From assembly GCF_000420805.1 (NCBI RefSeq), contig NZ_ATVQ01000001.1, positions 1,054,001 through 1,118,000 on the forward strand: a stretch of 64,000 nucleotides of DNA, written 5' to 3'. The position numbers were made by a program, and so were the translations under genes. This DNA comes from Yaniella halotolerans DSM 15476 (GTDB taxonomy: Bacteria > Actinomycetota > Actinomycetes > Actinomycetales > Micrococcaceae). How positions within the stretch are numbered: the stretch's first letter is position 1; every line of letters begins with the position of its first letter. Below, piece after piece: positions 27,446-35,872 of this stretch. Under the pieces are notes generated by a model, which ran no database searches, had not been told where the DNA came from, and was given only the letters and a program-made list of their open reading frames with translations.

Positions 27446-29142
27446 CGGTGGTGAGCTTTCGGTGCTCGTTGAGGAATCGGCAAATTGGCAGGGGCTACCC
27501 AAGTACTGGGCTCAGACCTTTGTTCCCCCAAATATTTTCTTCTATAGGCACGCCACGATGTTGCCCATGTTTCAGGGTCAGTTGTTGCTTCTTGGTCGAT
27601 AGTGTGGATGCTACTTCGATGTGGAGCAGATTTGACCGTGTCAATATCCTGGCGTGCTTCTTCGGCAGTGAGTTTTAAGGTAGCTATGTACTCGTCGAGC
27701 TCCTGTTTCGAATAAGACTCAGTAGGCTCTAAAGTCATAGGTTCAGGAACGATGTAGGGATGATGACTCGTCCAGTAGTGGAAACCGTAATCTGCCATAC
27801 GTGCACCGATTTCACCTGTGGATATTCCAGTTTCCTCAGCCAACTCTTGCCATGAATAACGTACCTGTTCGATTCGGTACTCTCCGCTCGCATACGGAAT
27901 AGAAAGTCCATCAATTTTTGACAATTCGGCGTGTAGGTAATTGCTATTAAGCACTGCGGTTTCCGCGACTTGCCTTAATCCTTCGGCTCCCAGTGCACGG
28001 ATCCAAGCATAGGCACGGACCAGGTTCGGTACTACACCGTAGAAAGGACGAATATCTGGTGTCGAATATTTCCCCTGTTCAGACCACTCGAACCTCGAGG
28101 GGGTGCGTACAACTTGAGGCCCTGGCAAGTATGGAGCTAATTCATCTGTAGCGCAAAGAGCACCAGCTGCAGGCCCACCGCATGCGTGTGGGGTAGAGAA
28201 AGTTTTATGAAGGTTAAAATGGCACATATCAAACCCTGCTTCACGAGCCCGGGCGATTCCGAGAAGACCATTCGCATTTGCCTGATCGTAGAAGGTGACC
28301 CCACCTACTTGGCGAACGGCATCAACGAAGTCCGTAATCTCTGGGTTGAAAACTCCGGTGTCCTCAGGATTCGTTATAAAAAGTGCTGCCGTCCGCTCCG
28401 ATAGCACCGATTTCAATGCCTCGAGGTCAGGATAGCCATTTTCGTCTGGGTATAAGGTAATTACCTTATACCCCACAGTCTTAGCTGTTGCAGCGTTGGA
28501 GGGATGGGAAAAGATGGTGGTGATTATCTCGTCTCGCTGCGTACTTTCACCTTGTGCTTCATGATAGGCTTGGACCGATTTCACCGCTCCATAAATTGCA
28601 GCCGAACCAGAACCAGCTTGAAGACTAACTTGGTCCATGCCCGAAATTTCTTTGAGATAATCTTGTAGATTATGAATAATTTCCATGGTTCCTTGGGCTG
28701 TAGATACGTCCTGAAGAGGATGCATGTCTGCAGACAAGGATGACCCTGCGAACTTTTCATTTACTTTTGGACTGTACTTCATTGTGCATGTACCTTGCCC
28801 AATGTCGACATTCAAATCTGCGCCTAAGGTTTCCTGTGAAAGTCGAAGATAGTGACGCAAAACTTGGGCTTGCCCGATCTCAGGCAGGTTTGGTGCTGTT
28901 TTACGCTGAACGGAATTTTCTGGTGCGGATTTCGTAATAGCAGAATGTCCATCGCTATTAGACACGACGCCAGTATGACCAGGAGCGTTTAATTCGAATA
29001 TCAGCGGTTCATCCCATCGCGGGGCCTGGTAGTTTCGAATGAGGGTTTTCTGAAAAGGATGCGTTCTTGTGTCTTCTTGAAGTGTCATCATGTCCTCTGT
29101 GTTCTTAAGGTTCTGATTATGCGTAGATGTCGCTTTCGTCAC
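27442..29142 (-). CDS. P-protein-like PLP enzyme, subunit 2 (GcvPB-like, divergent)
   Basis: 566 residues from a GTG overlapping the upstream stop (GTGA); an ATG at about 29088 with AGAGG is an alternative. Resembles glycine decarboxylase subunit 2: GTCTMKYSPKVNE (about 117-129), HPLQ (141), the PLP lysine in HFNLHKTFSTPHACGGPAAG (Lys313), and LVRAYAWIRALGAEGLRQVAE. Departures from real GcvPB: the AHGTNPASA block is FSHPSNAATA (211-220), PAAGAHGE is AGSGSAAI, and PHGGGGPG is PHACGGPA. These affect the substrate pocket. With no GcvH or GcvT nearby, a PLP-dependent decarboxylation or C-C cleavage of a different amino acid is more likely than glycine cleavage. Confidence 0.75.
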   Translation of the reverse strand: MTKATSTHNQNLKNTEDMMTLQEDTRTHPFQKTLIRNYQAPRWDEPLIFELNAPGHTGVVSNSDGHSAITKSAPENSVQRKTAPNLPEIGQAQVLRHYLRLSQETLGADLNVDIGQGTCTMKYSPKVNEKFAGSSLSADMHPLQDVSTAQGTMEIIHNLQDYLKEISGMDQVSLQAGSGSAAIYGAVKSVQAYHEAQGESTQRDEIITTIFSHPSNAATAKTVGYKVITLYPDENGYPDLEALKSVLSERTAALFITNPEDTGVFNPEITDFVDAVRQVGGVTFYDQANANGLLGIARAREAGFDMCHFNLHKTFSTPHACGGPAAGALCATDELAPYLPGPQVVRTPSRFEWSEQGKYSTPDIRPFYGVVPNLVRAYAWIRALGAEGLRQVAETAVLNSNYLHAELSKIDGLSIPYASGEYRIEQVRYSWQELAEETGISTGEIGARMADYGFHYWTSHHPYIVPEPMTLEPTESYSKQELDEYIATLKLTAEEARQDIDTVKSAPHRSSIHTIDQEATTDPETWATSWRAYRRKYLGEQRSEPSTWVAPANLPIPQRAPKAHHR

Positions 29143-30548
29143 GCCATGATCCTTTCAAACGCCACAACCAGCTCATCAATATCATCGGTTGAATGCAGCT
29201 CGGTGACACAAACAATGCTGCTGGCTTCTAATGAGTGTCCGTCCGCACCAACACTTCGCTCACTAGTAAGTAGGTCCCCTGCCTCTGCACCACCGTAGAT
29301 ATCGTCATCGAGCATCTTTGCATTGACCTCGGCGGCTGTGTGGTTGTCATAAGTAATCATGAATTCACGCCAATGAGGGCTATTTACGTGATGGACGGTA
29401 ATTCCTGGAATGGCTGCCAATCGATCAATCGCATAACGTGTTCTCGAAGCAATGGTATCGCCCAGCTCTCTCATTCCGTGAGGTCCCATCAGAGCTAGAT
29501 AAACTCCAGCTGTAATTCCCCAAAGCGCTGCGGCAGTACCAACCCATTCCACGCCTTGATCCCGCATAGCAAGTGAGGTTCGCTCATAAGCGACGTCAAC
29601 AAAACCAATCTCACCATCTTTGCGTGTTGGTGCTAGACCAAATAAACGAGAAGGGAACTCGTAAATAAAGCGTTCATCGTCGTGAGTAGCAATGAACCCA
29701 CCGTGAGCGCCACCATAGTGGAGGCCAAGACCGAGTGACTGTATGTCACCACACAAGATATCAGCACCCCAACTGGCCGGTGACTCAGTAAAACCTAAAG
29801 AAAGTGGATCTAAGCCGCAGACCAGTAATGCGCCCGCACTATGCGCAGCTTGGGCAATATTCTCACCATTGGCTTCTACTATCCCTGCAACATTTGGAGT
29901 TTCGAGATAAACCGCAGCGGTAGTATCATCCAGCAGTTCGATCACATCATCAGTGTGAATGAGACCCGTCTCTTTTCGCGGTTCTACCCAGACGATCTCG
30001 AGTGCGCCCTGGAGAAACGACTCAATTCGCCGCAATTTTGCGGAAACAACTGCGGTTGAGCATACTATTTTTGATCGTTGTGTTATCCGACCTGCCATCC
30101 GCAGAGCGGTAGCGGTAGCTTGATAACCGTCGTATGTTGGAACGTTTACTACATCCATTTCCAGCAGTTCCGCCATCAAGGACGTATATTCAAACAATGC
30201 CTGCCATTTCCCATGATCCTCATAGGCCTCGCCGGCATAAGCGGTAAGGAATTCAGCTCGCTGGTTTACCTCATCACACACTGCCGGAACATAATGCGGA
30301 TATGCCCCAGCCCCCAAGAATGAAAGCGCTCGGGTCGTCGGCTTGTTGTTTCCCAATAACCCGCTCATGTGGCGTACAAGTTTTGCCTCTGAAGTAAAAC
30401 CCTCCGGGATATTTAGCGGACGTTCCAGACGAAGTTTTTGCGGAATGCTAGAGAAAAGTTGTTCTACTGTCTCAACCCCAATCGAGTCGAGCATTTTTTG
30501 CTTTGTTTGCGGGGACGCATTAGGAACATACGGGTGAGTACGGCTCAT
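29139..30548 (-). CDS. P-protein-like PLP-fold enzyme, subunit 1 (GcvPA-like, divergent)
   Basis: 469 residues, first gene of the leftward run, with GGAG upstream of the ATG. It keeps the GcvPA framework: HPYVPN start, FLGAGAYPHYVPAV (77-90), QALFEYTSLMAELLEMDVVN (116-135), DPLSLGF and GVYLALMGPHGMREL. It lacks two hallmark motifs of the glycine enzyme: YTPYQPEISQG is replaced by AYAGEAYEDHGKW, and IRREKATSNICTNQ by AMRDQGVEWVGTAAA. Two-subunit P proteins are usual in Firmicutes and archaea, while actinobacteria normally carry one fused GcvP, so this pair looks acquired and repurposed. Confidence 0.75.
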   Translation of the reverse strand: MSRTHPYVPNASPQTKQKMLDSIGVETVEQLFSSIPQKLRLERPLNIPEGFTSEAKLVRHMSGLLGNNKPTTRALSFLGAGAYPHYVPAVCDEVNQRAEFLTAYAGEAYEDHGKWQALFEYTSLMAELLEMDVVNVPTYDGYQATATALRMAGRITQRSKIVCSTAVVSAKLRRIESFLQGALEIVWVEPRKETGLIHTDDVIELLDDTTAAVYLETPNVAGIVEANGENIAQAAHSAGALLVCGLDPLSLGFTESPASWGADILCGDIQSLGLGLHYGGAHGGFIATHDDERFIYEFPSRLFGLAPTRKDGEIGFVDVAYERTSLAMRDQGVEWVGTAAALWGITAGVYLALMGPHGMRELGDTIASRTRYAIDRLAAIPGITVHHVNSPHWREFMITYDNHTAAEVNAKMLDDDIYGGAEAGDLLTSERSVGADGHSLEASSIVCVTELHSTDDIDELVVAFERIMA

Positions 30549-30706
30549 AGTGTATTATCTCCGGTTCATCTATCGGCTTTGTCTTTGATTACTACCGAAG
30601 GTACCTCGCACACTCCCGCTTGCCCCCTATACGTGATGGACTATTTTTTCGCGATGTTATACACCTTGCATGTATTTCATTTCTCAAAATGATTTAGCAT
30701 AGAGAC
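30549..30706. promoter_or_regulatory. Divergent promoter region of the catabolic island
   Basis: A 158-base A+T-rich spacer between the two divergent transcripts. For the leftward genes, minus-strand TTGAGA (30682-30687) and TGTATA (30658-30663) are 18 bases apart. Rightward, TAGCAT lies six bases before the GTG start with no ribosome site, hinting at a leaderless message. The PucR protein encoded downstream is the likely regulator. Confidence 0.4.
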
Positions 30707-32344
30707 GTGGAACTCGATTTAATCATTAGCAACGCCCATATCATCACTATGGATGAAAACCGCCCCTTCGCTAGGACCATTGGTGTCTGGAACGGACTGG
30801 TCGTAGGGTTAGATGAAGAACTTGCCAACTGCACGGCGTCGAGTCATATCGATGCTCGTGGAGCAGTAATCACCCCGGGCTTCTATGACGTTCATAATCA
30901 CATGGCGGCTTTTGGGCAACGTCTGCAGGAAATCGATGCTAGTAAATTCACAACCCTCGATGAGCTGTACGCCGCCATCCAAGCCCGTGCTGAATCCACT
31001 GATGACGAATGGATCACAGGCTCAGGATATGATCAAGTAAAACTAGGCAAACACCCCAGACGGGAAGACTTAGATCGCGCGGCGATGGGCAAAAAAGTCA
31101 TGCTGATACACCGCACTAGTCACATGCTCGTAGCAAATACACCGGTGTTTGAAGAAGTCGGGGCGCTCAGCCCCGAATACCCTACGGCCAGTGGTGGCGA
31201 AATCGAACGTGACTCTGATGGTTCGCCTACTGGCCTCGTTTCAGAGCAGTGCATGACCGAGTTTCGGAACTTACGAAAACCCGTGCCAATCAACCATTTG
31301 GTGCGGAGTTTAGAGCTCGCTAGTGAGCGGTATGCATCAGAGGGATTAACTTCAGTTTCCGAAGCAGGAATAGGTAATTCCTCGATAGTTGGCTCCAGTC
31401 CCGTAGAATTGGCAGCCTACCAACAGGGCCATGACGACAGTAAGATTCTCGTACGCACACAATTAATGATCGCTATGGAAAATTTTCATAAGGTTCAGAC
31501 TGGTATCGGTGATGGCTTTTCGGAAGGTCTAGACTTGGGTATCCGCACCGGTTTGGGTGGTGACATGCTCTCTATCGGGCCCGTAAAAATGTTTACCGAC
31601 GGCGCGATCTCGAGCAGGACCGCAGCGCTGACTTCAAACTTCTGTGGTCACGATCATGCTGGAATAATGCAATTCGCTGAACCTGAGCTCACCTCCATTG
31701 CCGCCCAGGCGCATACTGCTGGTTGGCAGATCGCTTTGCACGCGATCGGAGACGAAGCCATCGACGTGGCCCTAAACGTTTTTGAAAACGCCTGCCAGCC
31801 GAATCCCAGAAATTGGCGCAGGCACCGTATTGAACATGCTTCTATAGTACGACCCGACCAGCTTGAAAGGATTGTGAAACTTGGCCTTATCCCCTCACCA
31901 CAGGGACAATTCGTGTACGAGCTCGGTGAGAATGTGCGTGAAGGTCTAGGCGAACATCGGCTCGACTGGACGTATCGAACCCGGAGTTTTATTGACGCGG
32001 GTCTAATAGTCCCCGGAGGGTCGGATCGGCCGGTAGTATCCGATGGTGCTCCGTTAGCAGCCATTCAGGCAATGGTTTTACGCCTCACTGATAAAGGCCG
32101 AGAATTTACTCCACATGAACGTATTTCAGCCTACGAAGCGCTGAAAGCTTATACCCTAAATTCGGCCTATGCCTCCCGCGAAGAACACATCAAAGGGAAA
32201 TTGAGCCGTGGTTACTACGCTGACTTTGTGGTTATGGGCGAAGACCTGACTGTTGTAGACCCCGTTGAGATAGCACAAATTCCAATTTTAGCAACGTATC
32301 TTGGGGGCATTCCTACTTATAGCGACTCCAGTAGTTGGTCTTAA
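30707..32344 (+). CDS. YtcJ-type metal-dependent amidohydrolase (second copy)
   Basis: 545 residues from a GTG. Metal HxH is in GFYDVHNHMAAFG (about 64-68). GPVKMFTDGAISSRTAAL carries the barrel lysine position. IALHAIGDEAIDVALNVFE, a block with RIEHASIV, and VPGGSDRPVV carries the catalytic Asp. C-terminal YADFVVMGEDLTVVDP closes the small beta domain. Same family as the gene at 20640 but clearly divergent. Divergently transcribed from the P-protein-like operon and 18 bases before pucR-type regulator gene, with which it forms an operon. Confidence 0.85.
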   Translation: MELDLIISNAHIITMDENRPFARTIGVWNGLVVGLDEELANCTASSHIDARGAVITPGFYDVHNHMAAFGQRLQEIDASKFTTLDELYAAIQARAESTDDEWITGSGYDQVKLGKHPRREDLDRAAMGKKVMLIHRTSHMLVANTPVFEEVGALSPEYPTASGGEIERDSDGSPTGLVSEQCMTEFRNLRKPVPINHLVRSLELASERYASEGLTSVSEAGIGNSSIVGSSPVELAAYQQGHDDSKILVRTQLMIAMENFHKVQTGIGDGFSEGLDLGIRTGLGGDMLSIGPVKMFTDGAISSRTAALTSNFCGHDHAGIMQFAEPELTSIAAQAHTAGWQIALHAIGDEAIDVALNVFENACQPNPRNWRRHRIEHASIVRPDQLERIVKLGLIPSPQGQFVYELGENVREGLGEHRLDWTYRTRSFIDAGLIVPGGSDRPVVSDGAPLAAIQAMVLRLTDKGREFTPHERISAYEALKAYTLNSAYASREEHIKGKLSRGYYADFVVMGEDLTVVDPVEIAQIPILATYLGGIPTYSDSSSWS

Positions 32345-32362
32345 ACTGAGAATGGACACACT

Positions 32363-33880
32363 ATGCTTAAACTCAACCGCGTTCTGAGAGATCCAGAGCT
32401 AGGACTCAAAGTCCTAACCAACCCTCCAGTTGATGACCAAACCTTGTCCTGGGCGCACGTTAGTGAGCTTCGCGATCCTACCCCCTGGCTAGTTGGTGGT
32501 GAACTTCTGCTCACAACAGGTTTGACGCTCTTCCTCGACGATGAGGAAACACAACGGTACTGTGAACGTCTAGCCGACCACAATATAGCCGCTCTTGGCT
32601 TATCAACAGGATCGAGCCTGGCCCACAACGAACCCCCGAAAAGGCTTCTAAACGCAGCGCACGACAGCGGCCTGACACTCATAAAAGTTCCCGAAAATAC
32701 CCCCCTACAAGCAGTTGTCCGGCATGTTAGCGATGCCATCAGTGAGCGTGATTCTGAGCCCCTTAAAAGAGCCTTAGTAGCGCAACGACAACTGAGCGAA
32801 GCTGCGGTGAAACCCAATGGAGTCGCTTCAGTACTTCAAGTATTAGACGCCAACACCGGGTTCTCGTCAGCTCTCTATGATCCTACCTTTCAATTGATTA
32901 CGGCTACAAAGCTGGAACCACAAGATGTCTTTGATCAGCATCGGGAAGAGGTTAGAAAGCAAATCCGCTCGAATAACCACTGGTCGATTTCTACCGATCA
33001 TAACGGTGAGTACTCAGTAATCGCCCCGTTACATGCATCAGATAACCTGCGCGGTATTATGGTCACGGTCAAAGAGGGCCCTCTCAGCGAGCAAGACCAG
33101 GCCATCTTGAGCACAGTTTTTTCATTGCTGCAGGTTCTGTTAGAACTTCGTTATACGGCTTCACGTGATAGTAGACTGCTGCGAAGCACCGTTGTCCAAG
33201 CTTTGGTGGAACAACAACTGAGCCAGACTGAGGCAGAGTTACACCTAGCTCGCGTCAACGTTAGCGCGGCGAAACTCCAGTGCCTCCTACTACCCTCTTC
33301 ACCGAACTCGGCATTAATTAACACAATCCTGTCGGAACTCAATGACTACTGCAGCGAAATTCTGCTGTGGGAGACTGATAAAGACGTCCTGGCCCTCATA
33401 TGCGATCCTCACCATGGTATCGAAGAAATAATAGCAACAGCATCAGACGAATTAGATATTTCCCCCGGTGGTTTAGGAGCAACAGTCAACATTACGGAGG
33501 CGGGTCTTAGCTTCAGACAAGCATCCAGAGCTCGAAAAATTGCGGAAGATCGAAAAGAATCTATGGTTGTTTTTCCGCATTTGAACTCTTATCACGCTCT
33601 TACACTCCTGGGCGACGACACAACACGTGCTGTATTTGCCGACACTATATTGCAACCGCTGGATGATCATGACAATCATCATGGCAGCGAATTACTACAG
33701 ACCCTACGTGCATACCTAGACGCGGTGGGGAATATAGAGAAAGCTGCAGATCACGCACTGATCCATCGGCACACTATGCGAGCTCGGCTGACTAAAATAT
33801 CTGAACTAACGAAACGAGACCTAAAAATTGCCCCGGATCTATTAGAACTATGGCTGGCTGTAGAGTTTCGTGAAGTTTGA
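32363..33880 (+). CDS. PucR-family transcriptional regulator
   Basis: 505 residues. The N-terminal purine-catabolism-regulator domain includes PPVDDQTLSWAHVSELRDPTPWL and GELLLTTGL (about 20-55). A central GGDEF-like/CdaR segment follows. The C-terminal PucR helix-turn-helix is ELLQTLRAYLDAVGNIEKAADHALIHRHTMRARLTKI. Family members sense a small metabolite, often purines, amino acids or polyamines, and usually activate adjacent catabolic genes. It is the only regulator inside the core of the island and sits beside the divergent promoter. Confidence 0.9.
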   Translation: MLKLNRVLRDPELGLKVLTNPPVDDQTLSWAHVSELRDPTPWLVGGELLLTTGLTLFLDDEETQRYCERLADHNIAALGLSTGSSLAHNEPPKRLLNAAHDSGLTLIKVPENTPLQAVVRHVSDAISERDSEPLKRALVAQRQLSEAAVKPNGVASVLQVLDANTGFSSALYDPTFQLITATKLEPQDVFDQHREEVRKQIRSNNHWSISTDHNGEYSVIAPLHASDNLRGIMVTVKEGPLSEQDQAILSTVFSLLQVLLELRYTASRDSRLLRSTVVQALVEQQLSQTEAELHLARVNVSAAKLQCLLLPSSPNSALINTILSELNDYCSEILLWETDKDVLALICDPHHGIEEIIATASDELDISPGGLGATVNITEAGLSFRQASRARKIAEDRKESMVVFPHLNSYHALTLLGDDTTRAVFADTILQPLDDHDNHHGSELLQTLRAYLDAVGNIEKAADHALIHRHTMRARLTKISELTKRDLKIAPDLLELWLAVEFREV

Positions 33881-34216
33881 CCTAAACCATCATTTAAAAG
33901 CTATTTATGGACAAAGCAAAATAAACACATCGAGATGTCATCGCATGGCCGCTTAGCCTCTAAATTACTCTCAAGAGTAACCGTGTGGCCGGTTACTCTA
34001 ACTTGTGTAGTGGGACTGAGCAACGCGGTGGTTTTCCACTCGTAAATTGACAGTACCTGTAATCCCTCAAGCATTGAAGTTCGTTTGAGCCTCTCAAGTG
34101 CAAAAGACTTCACCTTTACTGCAAAGTAAATCTGAATTTTTTTATTGCTCAACTTTGCACGAGACGCCACCCTTCAATTTTAGTGCGCGCCATACTTTGC
34201 AGTTTGGCGTTCAACT
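33881..34216. other. Convergent intergenic region between pucR and the ThDP-enzyme gene
   Basis: 336 bases holding the repeat/hairpin cluster at 33965-33999. A minus-strand open frame at 33901-34170 has no ribosome site or recognisable content and is not called. Confidence 0.5.
33965..33999. terminator. Alternative hairpins from three TTACTCT-type repeats
   Basis: TTACTCT (33965-33971), AGAGTAACCG (33974-33983) and CGGTTACTCT (33990-33999): the middle arm can pair with either neighbour. The 10-bp stem with loop TGTGGC is a plausible bidirectional terminator between convergent genes, although there is no strong T-run. Confidence 0.5.
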
Positions 34217-35872
34217 CTAGAAACGAACAACGCCTGGGCTGTTGGCTACCTTATGTGGATCAGCCATAATTTCGATCAATAACGGAAATTGTTCAGCGCT
34301 GATCATAGAAGCCGCCTGCCTTAAGTCTCCTGCGCCCGTCGCGCGAATCCCATGAGCTCCCAAACTCTTTGCAACGTCGGCAAAAGATGGCCATTCCATC
34401 ATTGCGTGATCTGAAGAGACTTCAAACTGCTGTAGCTTAAGATACTCAGCACCGTAGCATTCGTCGTTCAAAACCATTACAACTAAGGGAAGTCGATGGC
34501 GGACGGCAGTCGACAATTCAGCGAAACTCTGCATCATGCCACCATCACCAACATATAGGGCGGTTACATTATTAGGGTCGGCAATTGAAGCACCAATCGC
34601 CGAGGCTAACCCTAACCCAATAGAACCAAACCCACCTATATAGTGCCAACGTGCTGGGTCTACTGTGATATGAGGCCACGTCGAATAGCCGAAACGACCT
34701 ACGTCACAAACCTGACGACCATGGGCTGGGAGTAGGTTGGATAACCATTGAGTGGCCTCACGCATATCAATGGACCCACCCCCAGTCGTTGATACGTACA
34801 AGTCTTTAGAGTCACGGTCGGCAGCATGCTCAATCTCCCTTAGGTAGTCTGCGGGCTCTACTTCTAGCTTGGCTGCCGCTATATGTTCCACTATCGCGGA
34901 TGCAGCTGATTTCGCATCGGCCAAGATTATCTGAGTTGCCGGCCCAAAACCGCTAAGCGCCTCAGGCTTGATGTCGATCTGAATTAAAATTCGACCATCC
35001 AACAGCTCGAACTCATCGGTCGTGAACCCGTTCAATGCTGCACCGAAAGATATGACCAAGTCTACATCTTCTAAGTAGGAACGGGCTGGCGGTGTTGACA
35101 GACCACCTAGCACGCCCAGGTTTGCAGGCTCGCCTCTAAAGAGGTCTTTGGCTAAGAGTGTGGTAACAAGAGGGGCATTCACTTGACGCGACAATTCCAG
35201 CAACTCATCGCGCGCTCTAGCCTCGACCGCTCCCCGACCAGCGAGGATAAGTGGCCTCTTAGCAGATACCAATCGTTGCGCTGTCTCAACGACCGCTTCG
35301 GAATTCGGTAATCGTTCTCGCCACGCAGTAACAGGAATCTTCGGCCCTCTGTAATGTGTTTCCGCGCGCAAAAGCCCAGCGGGGATGTCAACTACAACCG
35401 GCTTCTGATCAGCAGCTGCACGAGTAAGAGCCCTGTCAAGTATATTTAGCACCTCACTCGCATTCCGTACTTTCAGGAAAGTCGCCCCCGACAATCGAGT
35501 GAACCCTTCAATATCTATATACTGATAGTGTTCGTTGACTTCTGGCGTAGAGCCAGTTAGTAGCAAAATTGGTGTCTTCGACTTAACAGCTTCCGTGAGG
35601 GCTGTCAATGTATTTGAAAGCGCGGGCCCATGGGTAACCGTCACGACCCCCACATTGCCGGTTGCTCTTGCCCAGCCATCCCCCATTGAGACCGCGCCGC
35701 CTTCATGCGCGGAAGCAATAAAATTGCCTCTTTCACGTTCCTTATAGACACCCATGTAGCCGAGGTTTGCGTCACCAAGCAGCCCAAAAATGGGAGCTCC
35801 CTGCCTCTCGGCCGCCAAATATTTGCCAACGGCTTCGTACAATCTCATGCTGCCCATCTCATCTCTAATCAT
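34217..35872 (-). CDS. Thiamine-diphosphate-dependent enzyme (acetolactate-synthase/decarboxylase superfamily)
   Basis: 551 residues with the three-domain POX/AHAS layout. The N-terminal PYR domain has the activating Glu in SAHEGGAVSMGDGWAR. A central Rossmann-like domain includes LILAGRGAVEA. The C-terminal PP domain has the ThDP motif YVGDGGMMQSFAELSTAVRH then VMVLNDECYG (GDG...N spacing). Length is normal. Family reactions are decarboxylation or carboligation of 2-oxo acids; the acetolactate-synthase small subunit is absent, so a decarboxylase or lyase is more likely than AHAS. Its start overlaps the tctA stop (ATGA), tying it to 2-oxo or hydroxy-acid uptake by the TctCBA system. Confidence 0.85.
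   Translation of the reverse strand: MIRDEMGSMRLYEAVGKYLAAERQGAPIFGLLGDANLGYMGVYKERERGNFIASAHEGGAVSMGDGWARATGNVGVVTVTHGPALSNTLTALTEAVKSKTPILLLTGSTPEVNEHYQYIDIEGFTRLSGATFLKVRNASEVLNILDRALTRAAADQKPVVVDIPAGLLRAETHYRGPKIPVTAWRERLPNSEAVVETAQRLVSAKRPLILAGRGAVEARARDELLELSRQVNAPLVTTLLAKDLFRGEPANLGVLGGLSTPPARSYLEDVDLVISFGAALNGFTTDEFELLDGRILIQIDIKPEALSGFGPATQIILADAKSAASAIVEHIAAAKLEVEPADYLREIEHAADRDSKDLYVSTTGGGSIDMREATQWLSNLLPAHGRQVCDVGRFGYSTWPHITVDPARWHYIGGFGSIGLGLASAIGASIADPNNVTALYVGDGGMMQSFAELSTAVRHRLPLVVMVLNDECYGAEYLKLQQFEVSSDHAMMEWPSFADVAKSLGAHGIRATGAGDLRQAASMISAEQFPLLIEIMADPHKVANSPGVVRF

Noticed and set aside
27442-30548. Reading the P-protein-like pair as an ordinary glycine cleavage system
   Set aside because: Hallmark substrate motifs are missing in both subunits and there is no gcvH or gcvT; the context is catabolic instead.
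33901-34170. 89-codon minus-strand frame across the convergent region
   Set aside because: It runs through the hairpin cluster and has no start signal or recognisable sequence.
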